Shown: positions 11,533 to 23,000 of the stretch, piece by piece | How positions within the stretch are numbered: position 1 is the first letter of the stretch | Layout of the letters: every line of letters begins with the position of its first letter | DNA from: Prostheceraeus crozeri | Taxonomy: Eukaryota; Platyhelminthes; Polycladida; Euryleptidae | Direction of reading: 5' to 3' | Length of the DNA stretch: 64,000 nucleotides | Assembly: GCA_907163375.1 (NCBI GenBank) | Contig: CAJQUW010006407.1 | Span: forward strand, 248,001 to 312,000 | Made by a program: the position numbers and the translations under genes | The notes under the pieces: generated by a model | Told to the model about the DNA's origin: nothing | What the model saw: the letters and a program-made list of their open reading frames with translations, nothing else | Database searches by the model: none

Positions 11533-11840
11533 GATTTGCTTGATTTAACTTAACAGAATTTCGACCATAAAGCAAACGGGAGTTGCTTTTTTCTTGCTTT
11601 ATCAATATTCATTAACATTCCTTTTTTTCTTGCAAAAGGTTTTATCTCAATCTGATGCAAGTCGATCGATAAATTTCTTCTCACCTTGAAGTCACTTTAT
11701 TTATGCTTAGCGCTGCGCTACTGGGTTGACACGGTGACTTAATTGCTAGTCCTATACATCGAACTGCCTTTTGTAACGCACTTGTGATTTCGTATTTACA
11801 TTTCAGGCCTTCTTTGGAGGCTAAATAAAATTAGCACATA
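11533..11840. other. Unassigned, presumed intronic DNA
   Basis: Nothing recognisable is seen between the LINE bracket and the following hairpin element. Confidence 0.4.
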
Positions 11841-12608
11841 TAGTCCGGGAGCCAGCGTGAAGTTGTGCAGGGAACGAGGTAGTATATAAAACTTTCACAT
11901 AGCATAGTACACCTCTAACCTACTGAAAAACTTCGCGTCTGCCGGATCAGATCATTTGCTTTTCAGAAATAGAGAGGATAACACAATCCTATGTATTTCC
12001 AGTGGCAAAATTGTGACATTTAAGGTGTTGACTCCATTTTTTCGAATTTTTGCTCATAAAAGTTACACAAATTGGTATTTTGTTGAACTGGTTATTATAG
12101 AAATCATCTACAGATCATGATCTTTCAAATGAGTTATCATTCAGTGACAGAGGATGAAGTAAAGTGTACAAACAGACACTTTTCGTTGGTGTAACTGCAA
12201 ATTTTGACATAGAAATTTCAGGAAAATTGTTGATATCCTTTAACGAAAAGTGTCTGTTTGTACACTTTACTTCATCCTCTGTCACTGAATGATAACTCAT
12301 TTGAAAGATCATGATCTGTAGATTTTTTTTTTGATCTGTAGATGATTTCTATAATAACCAGTTCAACAAAATACCAATTTGTGTAACTTTTATGAGCAAA
12401 AATTCGAAAAAATGGAGTCAACACCTTAAATGTCACAATTTTACCACTGGAAATACATAGGATTGTGTTATCCTCTCTATTTCTGAAAAGCAAATGATCT
12501 GATCCGGCAGACGCGAAGTTTTTCAGTAGGTTAGAGGTTTACTATGCTATGTGAAAGTTTTATGTACTACCTCGTTCCCTGCACAACTTCACGCTAGCTC
12601 CCGGACTA
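11841..12608. mobile_element. Long hairpin (foldback) MITE, family FB-2
   Basis: The two halves are nearly perfect reverse complements: arms of about 345 bp (11841-12188 and about 12241-12608) with a loop of about 50 bp. The outer ends read TAGTCCGGGAGCCAG and CTAGCTCCCGGACTA, which suggests a TA target duplication and a TIR starting GTCCGG. Only small differences separate the arms, such as a short GATCTGTAGAT duplication in the right arm near 12314-12340, so the element looks young. Open frames inside it are mirror images of the arms, not genes. A transcript would fold into a long double-stranded RNA. Confidence 0.9.
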
Positions 12609-12616
12609 TTAACAAG

Positions 12617-12692
12617 TCGAAATGGGTCACAAGATGCTTTCCGTTTCCAGTTTTGGGTCGCGAAAAATTAATTCGGGAAACGCTGCTCTAAG
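12617..12692 (-). mobile_element. Solitary hAT-like transposon end
   Basis: On the minus strand this reads AGCAGCGTTTCCCGAATTAA, then TTTTTCGCGACCCAAAACTG. That is the common terminus of hAT elements of the CAGNGTTTCCC type. The opposite end is not visible, so it is a truncated remnant. Confidence 0.45.
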
Positions 12693-13660
12693 GGGAGAGA
12701 TATCGTATGCAACGTCTTTATCTCTCTTTTCAGAATGCTGAATTTACATCAGTCGGCATTTTTTCCTATCTGTTGAAGGCTGTAATGCATTGAATTGTTT
12801 AGTCTGTCAAATAGAATGTCAGCAAATATTGACGCGGATGTAACAGCGCATGATGTAACGACGATCACTGGTGATGCACTTTCAGTCCATTTCACGGAAA
12901 TCTGTGGATGACTAGATGTTTGACTTAATGTGTATGAGGAATTATCGATTTGACAATATTGCAATTATTTTTATTTCAACGTCAAACGGTGCAGTTAATT
13001 GAATAGATCAGAGCATGCTCGTGATAGATGGGCGAAATGAGGACTTCATAACATCAATTTCTCTCAAAGCGAATTGTCGGAAGTTCAAACATGAATTCCT
13101 GTTTGTCATTTCACTAGCCATGAAATTTCTCATCTCATGTTTAGTTCAGTGTAGCCTGAATTTCATCTGTTGTCTCATAGTCCATATTGTAATCATGGTT
13201 TTGATCAAAATAATGGCCCGTTATCCCTGAAGCATACAAGTACTGATAACTTGTTACTTCAAACGAAGAAATATAATGAATTTTATGATGTGAATGATAA
13301 CAAGGAGAAATGATATTTTAAATGATTTGCGCACAAGTGTTGAGGCGTCCTTTCTTCCCTGTCATGGAACTTGTTGTCTTTCCGTCTTAGGATAAGATAA
13401 CGTGTATTAGAACAGTCAAGTCATCATCAATTCCTATCGTCATGGGAATTATCATCGGACAATAAATTGCAATAGTAATGAGACCACTAGATTCATCGTG
13501 TACAGAAAAATTGATCAAAACAGGTCAAGTAGGATATTTCGATTAAGATCATTCATCTACTTTAGATCAGTGATGGGCGAGTGTAATATTGTTAACTAAA
13601 TTATGTTTGTGACTGATCTAAGTGACATGGAAATTTGAATTAATGCCAGTTTCAAACTCA
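12693..13660. other. Unassigned, presumed intronic DNA
   Basis: AT-rich sequence with no supported gene. Frames at 12749-12964 (minus) and 13015-13230 (plus) resemble no known protein. Confidence 0.4.
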
Positions 13661-13668
13661 GGTGTGCA

Positions 13669-14613
13669 CAGGGACGTAGGCAGGTGAACCGGTAGAATAT
13701 AGGCCCGATGCCATGCGGCCGAGGGTTGCACCCTTCCCCTTAAAAATTTTCATTCAACACTTGCACATCAAGAATAAAGGCGCTATCTAGCTGATTTGTG
13801 TACAACCTGCATTACCCATGAAGGACGAAGATGGCAGTAGCCCCAAACCAAACTTTGACGGTTTGACCTCTAACGAGTTAAGAGACTGCCTTTTTCACTT
13901 CAGAATTAGCAATTGGAGCAAATAATCATGGCACCCTCTTTATACCAGAGCTGACACTAGACAAATCCCACAAGACATGGGCGCCTCTTCACATCTGAAC
14001 TAGCGCATGTAAATTATTATAGGAGATGCTGGGTGCCCTTTTCTTATCTGAATTAGCGCCATGTAAATGATTATATGAGATGGGCGCTTAAAGTCTTTCA
14101 ATTGAGATTCCTTACAATTAAGAGTTAGGCGCCAAAGTTATTGCTCAAAAAGCGGGCGGCGCCCAATGCGTCCTTGCAATACGTCACCGAGTACTATTCA
14201 GTACATTGAGTTCTCATTTCGTGGAGCAAATGTGACAAATTCATCACACCTTGGTAGTCTTTTTAGTCAATTTTTGACAGCGTGTGGATCAATGTCCATG
14301 CATTTATTAAATTTCTGCGCGAGAGCCAGCAGAATAGCCTCAATAAGTTTCAACGTAGGTTTCAACTTATAAATGCAGAGGGCATTCAATTAATGAATGA
14401 AATTGAATAATGGAATTGCAAAGATATCTTGGGCTACTCGTTCTGCAATTCAATCATTTTCAATTTCATAGTTCATTAGTTTGAATATTGTGATTGATAT
14501 TTTCCCTTCGCTTAGTTGCGTGTATTTTTGTACTACGTAAGTGGTAGTTCATTTTTGCTAATTGAGCAAAGAGTTGAGCGCCGCTCCCACTGCTTCCCCT
14601 GGTTACGTCCCTG
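13669..14613. mobile_element. Non-autonomous hAT-like element with 8-bp target duplication
   Basis: The ends are CAGGGACGTAGGCAGG and CCTGGTTACGTCCCTG, inverted repeats with few mismatches. The flanking 8-mers GGTGTGCA (13661-13668) and GGTGTTCA (14614-14621) match at 7 of 8 positions, as expected for an aged hAT target duplication. The interior carries two imperfect 52-bp direct repeats (about 13979-14030 and 14031-14083), each with a GCGC(C)ATGTAAAT core and a GGCGCC-like start. No transposase is recognisable. The frame at 14166-14372 is not similar to one. Confidence 0.8.
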
Positions 14614-14672
14614 GGTGTTCATGACTGTCTTCGACCAAACTATAGGATGTGCATAGATACCACAATAGCTTT

Positions 14673-15323
14673 TAGTCCGGCAGCCAGAACGAGTTTCTGC
14701 AGGGAACGAGGCCGAAACTGACACTTTCACAGAATGATGTACACCCTATGCCTACTACGAATCGGCACGTCTGCCGAGTTCTAGTGAGTTCCTCTTCTTG
14801 TCAGACAAGATCAAAGAAAAACACATGTAAATCCAATGGGACGTAGATTGCAGTTTTTGGCTGAAATGAAATTTTGTATGTTTTGTCTGATTAAACAAAA
14901 AGTACTTAGCTCAGAGTCATAATGTTTGTCATAGAATGTCTTCAAGTCATTTCCTATAATGTGCATGTGCTATCATCATGCATCTAATCGGCAACGTATG
15001 CAAAAATGTGGCTGAATGTGGATAAAGTTGCTCAAAATGTTTGTGTCTGCCGACATTAAAAGGCTCGGCAAATCTAAATGTGTCTAGCTTTATAGACAGG
15101 GATGCATGAACATGAAAGGAAATGACCTGAAGACATTCTATGACAAATATTATGACTCTGAGCTAAGTACTTTTTGTTTAATCAGAGAAAACATACAAAA
15201 TTTCATTTCAGCCAAAAACTGCAAGACATGCCGATTCGTAGTAAGCATAGGGTGTACATCATTCTGTGAAAGTGTCAGTTTCGGCCTCGTTCCCTGCAGA
15301 AACTCGTTCTGGCTGCCGAACTA
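14673..15323. mobile_element. Long hairpin MITE, family FB-1, copy 1
   Basis: The ends are TAGTCCGGCAGCCAGAACG and CGTTCTGGCTGCCGAACTA, with inverted arms of roughly 290 bp around a central unique part of about 140 bp. The right arm lacks about 80 bp that the left arm has (the CTCACTAGAACTCGGCAG side). Two further copies lie at 34107-34843 and 54681-55407. The terminal TA is shared with FB-2 and suggests a TA target duplication. It has no coding capacity. Confidence 0.9.
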
Positions 15324-15601
15324 TTTAGGATAAATGGTGATTCTCTTAGTCAGCGTCGAAATTTTTAGCATAATTGACGTGGATTAAGCTTAACTTTCTG
15401 CTAACTTGAAAAGGTCGATTTCACTAAAAAATAAAAAAGGAAATCTATAAAGGAAGCCTAACTTCTCAGATATTCAGCTGCTGTTCAGATCTATAACAAA
15501 AGACCATGCTCGCGAAAATATATCATTAAGACTTGAAACACTATCATCGAGATTTGCTTAAGAACATTTTGTTCACATAATTATATAATTGTGTATGAAG
15601 C

Positions 15602-15787
15602 TTTAGCGACACTACTCCCCCATACGAGGGACTTGTACGGTGCTGACACAATCAGACTTTTCTGGAGCGTTGTGGTAATTTTATTCCGGATGCCCTTTCT
15701 GCCGACTTCCTATGACACTTTCGGGGCTCGACCTCTGGACCAAATGATCGCTTGGTCAAGCACTTAATCACTGTGCCACGGAGACAA
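15602..15787 (-). mobile_element. SINE family A copy
   Basis: A minus-strand copy of the repeat also at 19449, 36690, 43075, 56563 and 60048. On the minus strand it begins GTCTCCGTGGCACAGTGATT (an A-box-like tRNA head), then has CCAGAGGTCGAGCCCCGAAA (B-box region), a GGCATCCGGA segment, and ends near GTGGGGGAGTAGTG-like sequence. It is tRNA-derived, about 190 bp, and non-coding. Confidence 0.75.
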
Positions 15788-18237
15788 CACATAGTGATGT
15801 ATAAATAATCTCAATAAACATTTCCTGTTGCAATAATTATATAAAGTTTCAAAACCAATCTTTCTGTTAGTATACACTTTTTATTGAGTGAAGCTATGAG
15901 TTTCTCACGTATAGGATTTTCTGATTTGGCATTGCTATTAGATGTATGATGGACAGTTGCTCGTTTTATTCGCTGAATCTGGATAGTGGGTCACATCGCT
16001 GCTAATTTAGAAACAATTCATGTGTTAATGGCGCAGCGGAAACTTGAGAATAAAGAAAATGAGCAAGGTCTGAGACCTGAACTTGAGGAAGGAGGAAGAA
16101 CTAATTTTCTTCACCTGAAAAGGCTAATGCGTTGATATCAGTTTTTCCACTTATGAAATAAATCGTCAAGTTGAATAATAATGTTCGATTTATGTAAATT
16201 TTGTAGCTTCAGACCTTAAAGTTTTGGTCAGTATCTTTTCTCAAGCTTTGATTGCTGCTTGTATGAGATGGGTTTTGAGATGAAATATTATCTTCATTGT
16301 TCAGACAATATTGAAGCATTTCCAGTGCTGTTTTCAGTAAGCAAGTAACAGTCATTATGAATGAGATGTTTTTACTAGGACAATTTTGATGGGACATCTG
16401 TCAGCCAAATTTGTATGTACATCGAACACATTTAATAGCGTGAAAGCAACTTTGTCGTGGAGGAAACACAGAGTTTCATTTGCTAGAATGTTTCGAACAT
16501 TTACTTAGTTGGTAGAACAGCAGAACTTATATTTTTCAAAAGAAAGCACGTCAAGGGATGATACAATGTTGTGAATGAAAAGTGAAAACGATATGATGAG
16601 GTACGATGAAGCGGTGATACAAAATGATACTCACAAATGATAGAACCATGCATGATAAATGGTCATGAAATATTGAAAACACTGGAAGGAGAGGACAGTC
16701 AATGGTGCATATGTAATTCATTGATTACTATATCATCATAAAATCAATGGAGCATGAAATATTTATTATGTCGAGTAATAGATGGCATGAAATACTTTTA
16801 CTACCTATCATACGGAATCCCAACATGATTTATATTAATTTATTTAATGGTAAATATCAAAATGTCCGGAACAGAATATTTATTACGAAATGCATGCATG
16901 TTATCGAGTAACGCATACATCATGAATCAAATCAGTAAATAGTAATGCAAACTGTCTCACCTGTAAAGAAACGTATTGTTAAGAAACACGTAAAATTGAT
17001 GCAATCGTTCCGGACCTCGAAAGAATTAGACTTCGTAAATCAGACAGAAATTTAAAATGCGATGTTTCGTTCTTTATGGCATGTGGTCAGGTACTATTCA
17101 CTTAATCAATCATTGTTGCAACCGGATTTGTGTGATAACAAATAGCAATACTGCAATGCAGTTGGTAACAGCTACTTTGTCTTTTTTCGATTTTTTTGAA
17201 GTCGGAACTTCCCGACTGACCGAAAATGATGTTGATAATTAGTAGGTATTGTATCTCTTATTTATGATCTGAACTGTCTCTCGAAGTTTATAATCAAATA
17301 TTGTTAAGGGAGAGAAACCAGCATAGTTTTCTACCACTTCATGCACTTTATGTACAAGTACAAATAATCAATTTTATTATTGCTGTAATCTTCATAATTT
17401 TGATAAATAGGTTACGGTATTGCATTCCTGACATTGGAAGTGATCTAAGAGACTAAAGGGATCAATTTCAGTCGCCTGTCACTTTTGTATTATTGGCAAC
17501 AAGGGAGCAGAATCATAATTACGGTGTCACAACCATCCTAAAATAGCTTCACTTCATCGATTATTCACTCCTCAAAACAAGGATTGTGAAGAACATTGAA
17601 CGTGCAATGTGAAACAGAAGAAAACAGTCGTAAGTTGAATTATGTGCAGAATTATGTTGTGATTAACTGAATACATTATCGTTATCGCTAGATTCTTTCC
17701 CTACTATTTTATCAGGCTATTGAATACTATCCTCTTGCCATTTTTCGAAACATTAAGAACAGCTTGTTATAGGACATAATCCTATTACCATGACATTCGA
17801 TTGATTTTCCACAGATCTTTGGTTATCATTAAATCTCGGATATGAACTGATAATTATCGAGTTTGCCAGAGGCATAGCAAGCCACCTTTCACAGTCAATA
17901 TTCTCTCAGTTAAAGATAAATCTGAATTATCATTATCCTATGCGATTACGTCTACATAAACACCATTTGTCTAAGTCTAAAGCAACCGTTTTGTTTAGAA
18001 TCCGCGAGTCATACAATTTTTAGCAATTTTTAATGCACATTCTATTTGCGGAGGTTGTGGAAAAATGCCATAGCAGTCCGATATTTTTCGATCCCGTTTA
18101 GCAGAACAAGTACAGATCACAGACAGCATTGTGTGAATATCCTCTCTGAAGTGGTGCTGATGACATTCGAATACAGTAGTATTATTCTTTGAGATTTACG
18201 GAAACCCCGAGTAATGGAGCTGCGGTGAAAGTTTACA
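15788..18237. other. Unassigned, presumed intronic DNA
   Basis: About 2.4 kb without a recognisable gene or repeat. Between 16560 and 16960 the words ATGATAAATGG and CATGAAATA recur loosely, but no repeat unit can be defined. Confidence 0.4.
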
Positions 18238-18245
18238 GGTGCAAC

Positions 18246-18813
18246 CACAGAATTGAATATTTTGTTTATCTGCTTCGGTTTGCTAGAAGTGTGATTAATA
18301 TGAAATGGACGGCACATTGAGGAACCTATTAGGTGGGCAAAACGGAATTCCTAATATACCTTACAGAGATAGGAAAAAAAGTCGTGCGTCGCTTGCGGAT
18401 TAATGTGAGTTCCAGCAAAGTGGTTCGATTGCCAAAATTCCTTCAGATTCAAAGAATTCAAATCATTGCGCACAAGTTTTCTCCATAATGCTGGCCCTTC
18501 CGATCATTATTAAAGAGAGTAGCAGGCGTACGAAAATTAGTTCACTTGATGATCCTCTCCTCGGCATAGTGCATACATTGAATCGAAGCCACGCATCGAT
18601 GTGTGTTTTGGTGTGTGCTCATCTCTCACTGGCTCTACTGTCCTCTGCTGACAGCTTATTGTTTGCCATTTCCAATAGAAAGCGATACACGAATTATCCA
18701 TTTGAGAAGGAGCCAGTTGTCTAATTCTGTGATGTGCCATTTCAATATTAAGGTTACATACAATTCTTCCTTTCTAGGAAACCGAAGCGCGCGCAGATGA
18801 ATCTAATTCTGTG
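18246..18813 (+). mobile_element. hAT-type MITE, copy 1, with perfect 8-bp target duplication
   Basis: The ends are CACAGAATT and AATTCTGTG. The 8-mer GGTGCAAC occurs immediately on both sides (18238-18245 and 18814-18821). An 8-bp duplication is diagnostic of the hAT superfamily. The 568-bp body has no transposase and is shared with copies at 32825-33430, 39092-39607, 39673-39963, 44771-45289 and 54183-54675. Short frames inside it (18488-18724 and 18537-18740) are parts of the repeat, not genes. It is taken as plus orientation for the family. Confidence 0.92.
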
Positions 18814-18913
18814 GGTGCAACAATGACTCAAAGAAGAATGATGGCTAATTGGTATTGAAATTTTTATGATAAAATTTCTTGAAAAACCGATCACTGTTTC
18901 ATGATATTTCAAT

Positions 18914-19307
18914 GTTTTGAGTTGAATTGGATAGAGCCAATATTGACAGATCTTAATTTTATTTTCGTTATCTATTACATTTAATTTCTGTTAACATCCG
19001 TTAACTATCTTCACGTATAAAAGGCAGGAAATCAACAGGTTCAGTATGAAATTCAAAATTCACACCGACGTCTAGATACAATAGTCTAGATGTCATTATG
19101 ACATATAGATTGAATATAAAAGACTGAATATAAAAGGAGGAATGGGCTATGAAACAGTCAGTATTGGGTTACATAATACATAGTACCAATAGCATCTTAA
19201 TGATGACCTCAAGATAGTTGACGGATGTTAACAGAAATAAATTGTAATAGATAACGAAAATAAAATCAGGATCTGTCAATATTGGCTATTTCCAATTCAA
19301 CTCAAAA
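18914..19307. mobile_element. Inverted-repeat (foldback) element
   Basis: The left arm (18914-19012, starting TTTTGAGTTGAATTGG) and the right arm (19210-19307, ending CCAATTCAACTCAAAA) are reverse complements with few mismatches. The arms are about 98 bp around a 200-bp centre. No coding potential and no clear target duplication are seen. Confidence 0.85.
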
Positions 19308-19448
19308 TATGACAAAAAGCCAAAACAATTTATTTAAAACTTTACTAGTTTCAATGGTTTATATCCGGGGACTAAATTTCGATCTCAGTGGTTATAGAAG
19401 TTAATGTACAGAAATCTTCACTAATGAATAATAGCGCACAGTGTTCTT

Positions 19449-19605
19449 CGTGACACGGGTGCTTGGCCTTTGGTCGTTTGGTCGAGAATGCTATTGAAAA
19501 TCGGCAGGAAGGGTATCCGGGCTAAAAGTCTGACATCTCGACAGAGCAGTCTCACGGAGTCTGCGCTGACCAACCCCTAAGTGTGGGAGTAGCGACAATA
19601 AAATT
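19449..19605 (+). mobile_element. SINE family A copy, diverged
   Basis: It has the family landmarks in order: GTGACACGGGTGCTTGGCCT, GGTCGTTTGGTCGAG, GGCAGGAAGGGTATCCGG, CTAAAAGTCTGA and GTGTGGGAGTAGCGACA. The A box is decayed, so this is an older copy. Confidence 0.65.
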
Positions 19606-20014
19606 TCAGTGAATAATGGGATGACAGCATTGCTTAGTATTGCAGTGCAGTGGGGTAGACAGCATTGCAAGTGTTGCAGTCAGGATTGATAATATAATAA
19701 CGGATACGAAAGTCAGATACTTAATCATTCAAGTTCTGGCTCTGATCATCTTCCAAATGTGCGGGAAAATTTTTTCGAGAAAAGGTATTTGAGATTCTTC
19801 TTAGGATGAACATCTTGCTGACGTTTCTACAAAATAATCGGTTCAGATTAGACCAGTGAACATTAGATTATCTTCGATTAGCATTTATTAGATAATATTA
19901 GATTGGCATTCGTGCTGGACAACCCGGTCGCAGTGCAAAGAAACGCGGAAGGTCACTTACCCCAAAAGGATAACACTGGACATCAAATTTGGTCGAACCT
20001 ACTAAGCTGATCCA

Positions 20015-20562
20015 ATGTTGATACAATGGATACCCGGACTCGATGGCAATGAAGAAGCAGATGTTCTAGCAAAGACGGCAACAAAACTAGATAAAAGTAA
20101 CAAGCGAATGGAGGTGGTCAGAATGGTACTAAAGAGGAGAATGAAAGAGAACAACATCAAAGAAAGAACAGATCATCGTTATGAGAATTGGAAAATTGAC
20201 AAGGAAGTGGTAAAGAAGCTATCCAGATATGAACGCACATGTCTTGCACAAATAAGATCCCACCACACAACGCTAGTCCGTAGCTATCAACATCGAATCG
20301 GCTAGACAAACAACCCCAGTTGCCCCGATTGGATGCCGAAGAAGAAACCATCCTCCATCATCTTATCGAATGTCCGAGATGGCACCAACAGCGCTTAAAA
20401 TCACTCAATACTCCCATCCCAAGTCCCGACAGCATGACAGCAAAAGCAGTATTGGAATTTTTGAGAACTGGTCGTAAGGCCAGCACTCATGAGCTCGGCT
20501 CGCGTGGTGGAAATCAACAACAACAAGATTATCTTCTTATCGTAAATGTAATGAAAAAATAA
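20015..20562 (+). mobile_element. LINE 3' end: RNase H C-terminus and zinc-knuckle-like tail
   Basis: The first open part (20015-20305) reads LIQWIPGLDGNEEADVLAKT, the end of a type-1 RNase H domain: W-x-P-G-H/L-x-G-N-E-x-A-D, where the last D is a catalytic residue. A basic linker and LAQIRSHHTT follow. The second part (20320-20562) has EEETILHHLIECPRWHQQR, the common C-terminal C/H cluster of I- and Jockey-type LINEs. A stop near 20304 and the missing first part of the domain show that the copy is broken. The GSRGGNQQQQ tail ends the frame. The element is 5' truncated. Confidence 0.8.
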
Positions 20563-20567
20563 ACCTC

Positions 20568-21180
20568 TTAGGTCAATAAATCATATAATACTCCCAAATT
20601 TTCGAATGTCTCTTTTTCAAGGGTATGAAATCACACTGACAGTGGGCAAATTATCTTACAAACAACTAACATAGTACAAAATTCAAACACAAATAACTCA
20701 GAGGTCCTACTTCTCATACTAAATAAACATTGATATCTGGGCGATACTTAGAAATGAAATCCTTCTCAGATATCTTCCGCTCAATCGTATTAGCAAATCC
20801 TCGCTTTAAAATAAAAGGGGTCACAAATGAAAGATCAGGTAACATATCATGAGTTTTAACAAAATGTTTATGAAATATACTCGAATCAGTTGTAAGGTGC
20901 TCATGCATACGTTGACGAAAAGAACGAAAAGTCTCACCGATATAAAAACTTTCACACAAATTACATGTCAACTGATAAACAACATCTTTCATGTAACGCC
21001 CAGATATCAATGTTTATTTAGTATAAGAAGTAGGACCTCTGAGTTATTTGTGTTTGAATTTTGTACCATGTTGGTTGTTTGTAAGATAATTTGCCCACTG
21101 TCAGTGTGCAAACCCTTTCATACCCTTGAGAAAGAGACATTCGAAAATTTGGGAGTATTATATGATTTATTGACCTAAGA
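20568..21180 (-). mobile_element. Penelope-like element 3' fragment, with an inverted second copy of its tail
   Basis: The minus-strand frame 21010-20714 encodes VYQLTCNLCESFYIGETFRS and FRQRMHEHL, a GIY-YIG core of the kind found at the C-terminus of Penelope-like retroelements. The tail region (20568-20745) recurs inverted at 20998-21180, including TATGATTTATTGACCTAAG at one end and its complement at the other. The RT part is absent. The same tail-inverted layout is seen at 9656-10480, although the sequences differ. It is a truncated fossil. Confidence 0.8.
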
Positions 21181-22225
21181 CGTCTATTTTTTCATTGCAT
21201 CTACCATAACAACATAGGTCAATGGCGAATTACCACAATTACAATATCTTCTTATCCGTACTTTTTGGATAAAAAAATTACACAGGATTATTAGTTTATA
21301 TGTTTTCTAATGCTGTTGAAGTTGAAAAATATACTTTTCTTTATTAACAAGCGTACCCACTATATTGCTTTAATCATTCATGAATTTATTACCATATCCT
21401 TTTTACAGACCAATATGAAATGTCTGCAGACTTTGAACTTGAATGAATGATAGGCTCGATGAGAAAGAATGCGTATTTGTCACGCCTCCATCGTTTCGAT
21501 TTAATTTAATTACTTGACCTACACTAATGAGACTGATAATCGTGGTCAATGAGTTGAAGTACAGTAGTTGAAGAATGATAAGATAGCACATGCAACGACT
21601 TGTTTGGTTATGTTCGGTATTCACTCATGTTAGATGATCTATAAAGAGATACATGATGAATAAGAGGGAATGATTTTCATATGTTTGCATGAAAAAGTAT
21701 GTGAATTTCAGCAAGCTTTTGCTTGATTAATTCAAATTTATGAAATCTCTAGTACCGGCATCTTATTTGATCTGCACTGAACATTTGGAGAATACCTTGC
21801 TCAGTAGTGTGTCGGTCTTGTATTTAAGTAATAAGTAGTGTAAGAGGAGCGATGTCTCATTGACATTAGATTATTCATCTTTTCATGACTGCAACCCTGA
21901 TGTATCTTTCTGTCTGTCACCTTAGTGTGGGCCCTATGCAGTTGTCAGTTAAGCTGAAGAACCGTAATGAATGTCCATTGTCTTGTCGACATGCTGCTAA
22001 TGATATTTTAATTTGATAAATTCTTCTGAATGCTTCTCTACACAGATTTTATGTGACAAAATAGGTGAGACCCAAACTGAAGCACGATTGAAAAAATGTC
22101 TTGATTTTCGTATACGCAGGCCTACATCATTGCAATTCACACAATCGTTATAAATTATCTCAAGGGATACATCTCCCTTGCTGCATTGCATGTGTCTATT
22201 TTTCTTTGCCGAGGAATGATCATTT
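21181..22225. other. Unassigned, presumed intronic DNA
   Basis: No supported gene or repeat is seen here. Confidence 0.4.
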
Positions 22226-23000
22226 TAGTGCGGGAGCTACTGACACTTCCTAAATTCGCGCACAAAGGGCTTAATAGCATGGATTTGTAGATCTTGAAAA
22301 GCTGAATACAAACATCAAATTCTTTAGTGTGACATTCTGTCGCTTTCGGTCATAGGTAAGGTTAAAGGATTCCCATTAGAATCCAATGGTAAAGTTCAAG
22401 AACTGTCTATGGATTGTGAAACATTTGTCAATTTTCACACATTCTCTTTTGCAGAAAATAAACTATTTATCAGAATTCCATGACATTTGAAGCATGATTG
22501 AGTTCAGAGCATCAACTTCGATATAAAAGTTGAAGTGAGTCACATGATTCAGTATTTGATGTCTGAGAGCCTCTACAAAATGAGTAAAATCGCCAAAATT
22601 AATTCAAAACATGAAATTAACTCATTTTGTAGAGGCTCTCAAACAGTTTGAATCTCAACAAGTGAATCATGTGACTCACTTCAACTTTTATATCGAAGTT
22701 GATGTTCTGAACTCAATCATGCTTCAAATGTCATGGAATTCTGATAAATAGTTTCTTTTCTGCAAAAGAGAATGTGCGAAAATTGACAAATGTTTCACAA
22801 TCCATAGATATTTCTTGAACTTTACAACTTTACCATTGGATTCCAATGAGAATCCTTCAACCTTACCTATAACTGAAAGCGACTGGCTGTGACTCTCAAT
22901 AGTTTGATTTTTGTATTCAGCGTTTCAAGATCTAGAAATCCATGCTATTAAGTCCTTTGTGCGCGAATTTAGGAAGAAAGTGTCAGTAGCTCCCGGACTA
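22226..23000. mobile_element. Long hairpin MITE, family FB-3
   Basis: The ends TAGTGCGGGAGCTACTGACAC and GTGTCAGTAGCTCCCGGACTA bracket two arms of about 350 bp separated by only about 40 bp near 22580-22620. The right terminus CTCCCGGACTA is like that of FB-1 and FB-2, so the three families share a terminal design while their bodies differ. The arms are nearly identical, suggesting a young insertion. It is non-coding. Confidence 0.9.

Noticed and set aside
12115-12493. Minus-strand frames in the 12.1-12.5 kb region
   Set aside because: They lie in the arms of the FB-2 hairpin and are mirrored by the opposite arm.
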